The translations under genes and the position numbers were made by a program. Positions 23,506-23,789 of a stretch of 23,789 nt of DNA are shown in pieces; within the stretch, counting starts at the first letter, position 1; every line of letters begins with the position of its first letter. The notes under the pieces were generated by a model. That model worked only from the letters and a program-made list of their open reading frames with translations, was not told the DNA's origin and did no database searches. The stretch comes from Anaerolineales bacterium (GTDB taxonomy: Bacteria > Chloroflexota > Anaerolineae > Anaerolineales > Villigracilaceae): contig JAICRQ010000005.1 in NCBI GenBank assembly GCA_025966435.1, positions 1-23,789 on the forward strand, written 5' to 3'.

Positions 23506-23789
23506 ATGAGTGATCGTGTATTAATCATTGGATTAGACGGAGCAACCTGGACGGTGCTCTTACCCTGGATGGAAGACGGGTCGTTGCCAAACCTGGCCCG
23601 GTTGCGTGCCGAAGGTTCCTGGGGCGATTTGATGTCTACCATTCCACCGTTAACTGCTCCAGCATGGAGCACATTTCTAACCGGTAAGAATCCGGGTAAG
23701 CATGGGGTATTCCACTTTATCCCACTCGATGACGCTGCTGAAACGGAAGACATACAACAGAAAGCCGATAAAATCGACGTGGTGGATGC
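23506..23789 (+). CDS. Alkaline-phosphatase-superfamily protein (type I phosphodiesterase/nucleotide pyrophosphatase-like), N-terminal fragment
   Basis: The first 94 codons are present; the rest lies beyond the window. The N-terminus shows IIGLDGATW with metal-ligand Asp11 and PPLTAPAWSTFLTGKNPGKHG, where Thr50 is at the usual nucleophile position of the phosphodiesterase/nucleotide pyrophosphatase branch. AGGAAGGG precedes the ATG by 5 bases. The superfamily covers phosphodiesterases, phosphatases, sulfatases and phospho-group transferases. In this locus it might remodel phosphate or phosphate-ester groups on the glycan or its lipid carrier; that is inference. The threonine favours the phosphodiesterase branch over sulfatases, which use formylglycine. 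Confidence 0.85.
   Translation, partial: MSDRVLIIGLDGATWTVLLPWMEDGSLPNLARLRAEGSWGDLMSTIPPLTAPAWSTFLTGKNPGKHGVFHFIPLDDAAETEDIQQKADKIDVVD

Overview
The window reads as a bacterial surface-polysaccharide assembly locus next to a small amino-sugar catabolic operon. I see no tRNA, rRNA, insertion sequence, CRISPR array or origin. Gene types (BadF-family kinase, GH4 hydrolase, RfaH/LoaP-like NusG paralogue, Wzx/Wzy/Wzz, many sulfotransferases, AP-superfamily hydrolase) and a GC content near 50% would fit an environmental bacterium such as a Chloroflexota (Anaerolineae-like) member. That assignment is inference only.

Minus strand, 1-2148: a tightly coupled three-gene operon in the order GH4 glycosidase, glucosamine-6-phosphate deaminase-like protein, BadF/BadG-type sugar kinase (cut by the window edge). 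It looks like salvage of amino-sugar glycosides. A 332-base divergent gap separates it from the plus-strand genes.

Plus strand, 2481-23789: one co-oriented run of 21 genes with short gaps or overlaps. It opens with a NusG paralogue, then a 256-base leader holding two imperfect copies of a ~95-base element. Each copy has a hairpin followed by GGCGGAGCGCGG, which resembles the enterobacterial ops element read by RfaH. The first enzymes after the leader are E1-alpha and E1-beta of a 2-oxoacid dehydrogenase. Next comes a fusion that begins like an E2 subunit (lipoyl domain, then E1/E3-binding domain) but ends in a NeuD/PglD-type left-handed beta-helix sugar acyltransferase instead of the E2 catalytic core. 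This is the most unusual thing in the window. It suggests an acyl group made from a 2-oxoacid is carried on a lipoyl arm directly to a sugar acyltransferase. The following genes are a phosphoglycosyl transferase, a Gfo/Idh/MocA dehydrogenase and a DegT-type aminotransferase. The last two would make an amino sugar that the fused enzyme could N-acylate.

Chain handling follows: Wzz-like protein, Wzx-like flippase and Wzy/ligase-like protein. Seven PAPS-type sulfotransferase-like genes are spread from 11887 to 23479, five of them in a tandem block. Two of these (15122 and 16194) share altered cofactor-site residues. Between the block and the last sulfotransferase are three phosphotransferase-like genes (nucleotidyltransferase-kinase fusion, P-loop kinase, APH-fold kinase). 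The window ends inside an alkaline-phosphatase-superfamily gene. The product is therefore probably a sulfated, possibly phosphorylated, acylated amino-sugar glycan. A GC-rich tract (about 17.45-19.38 kb) starts and stops inside genes, suggesting mosaic assembly.
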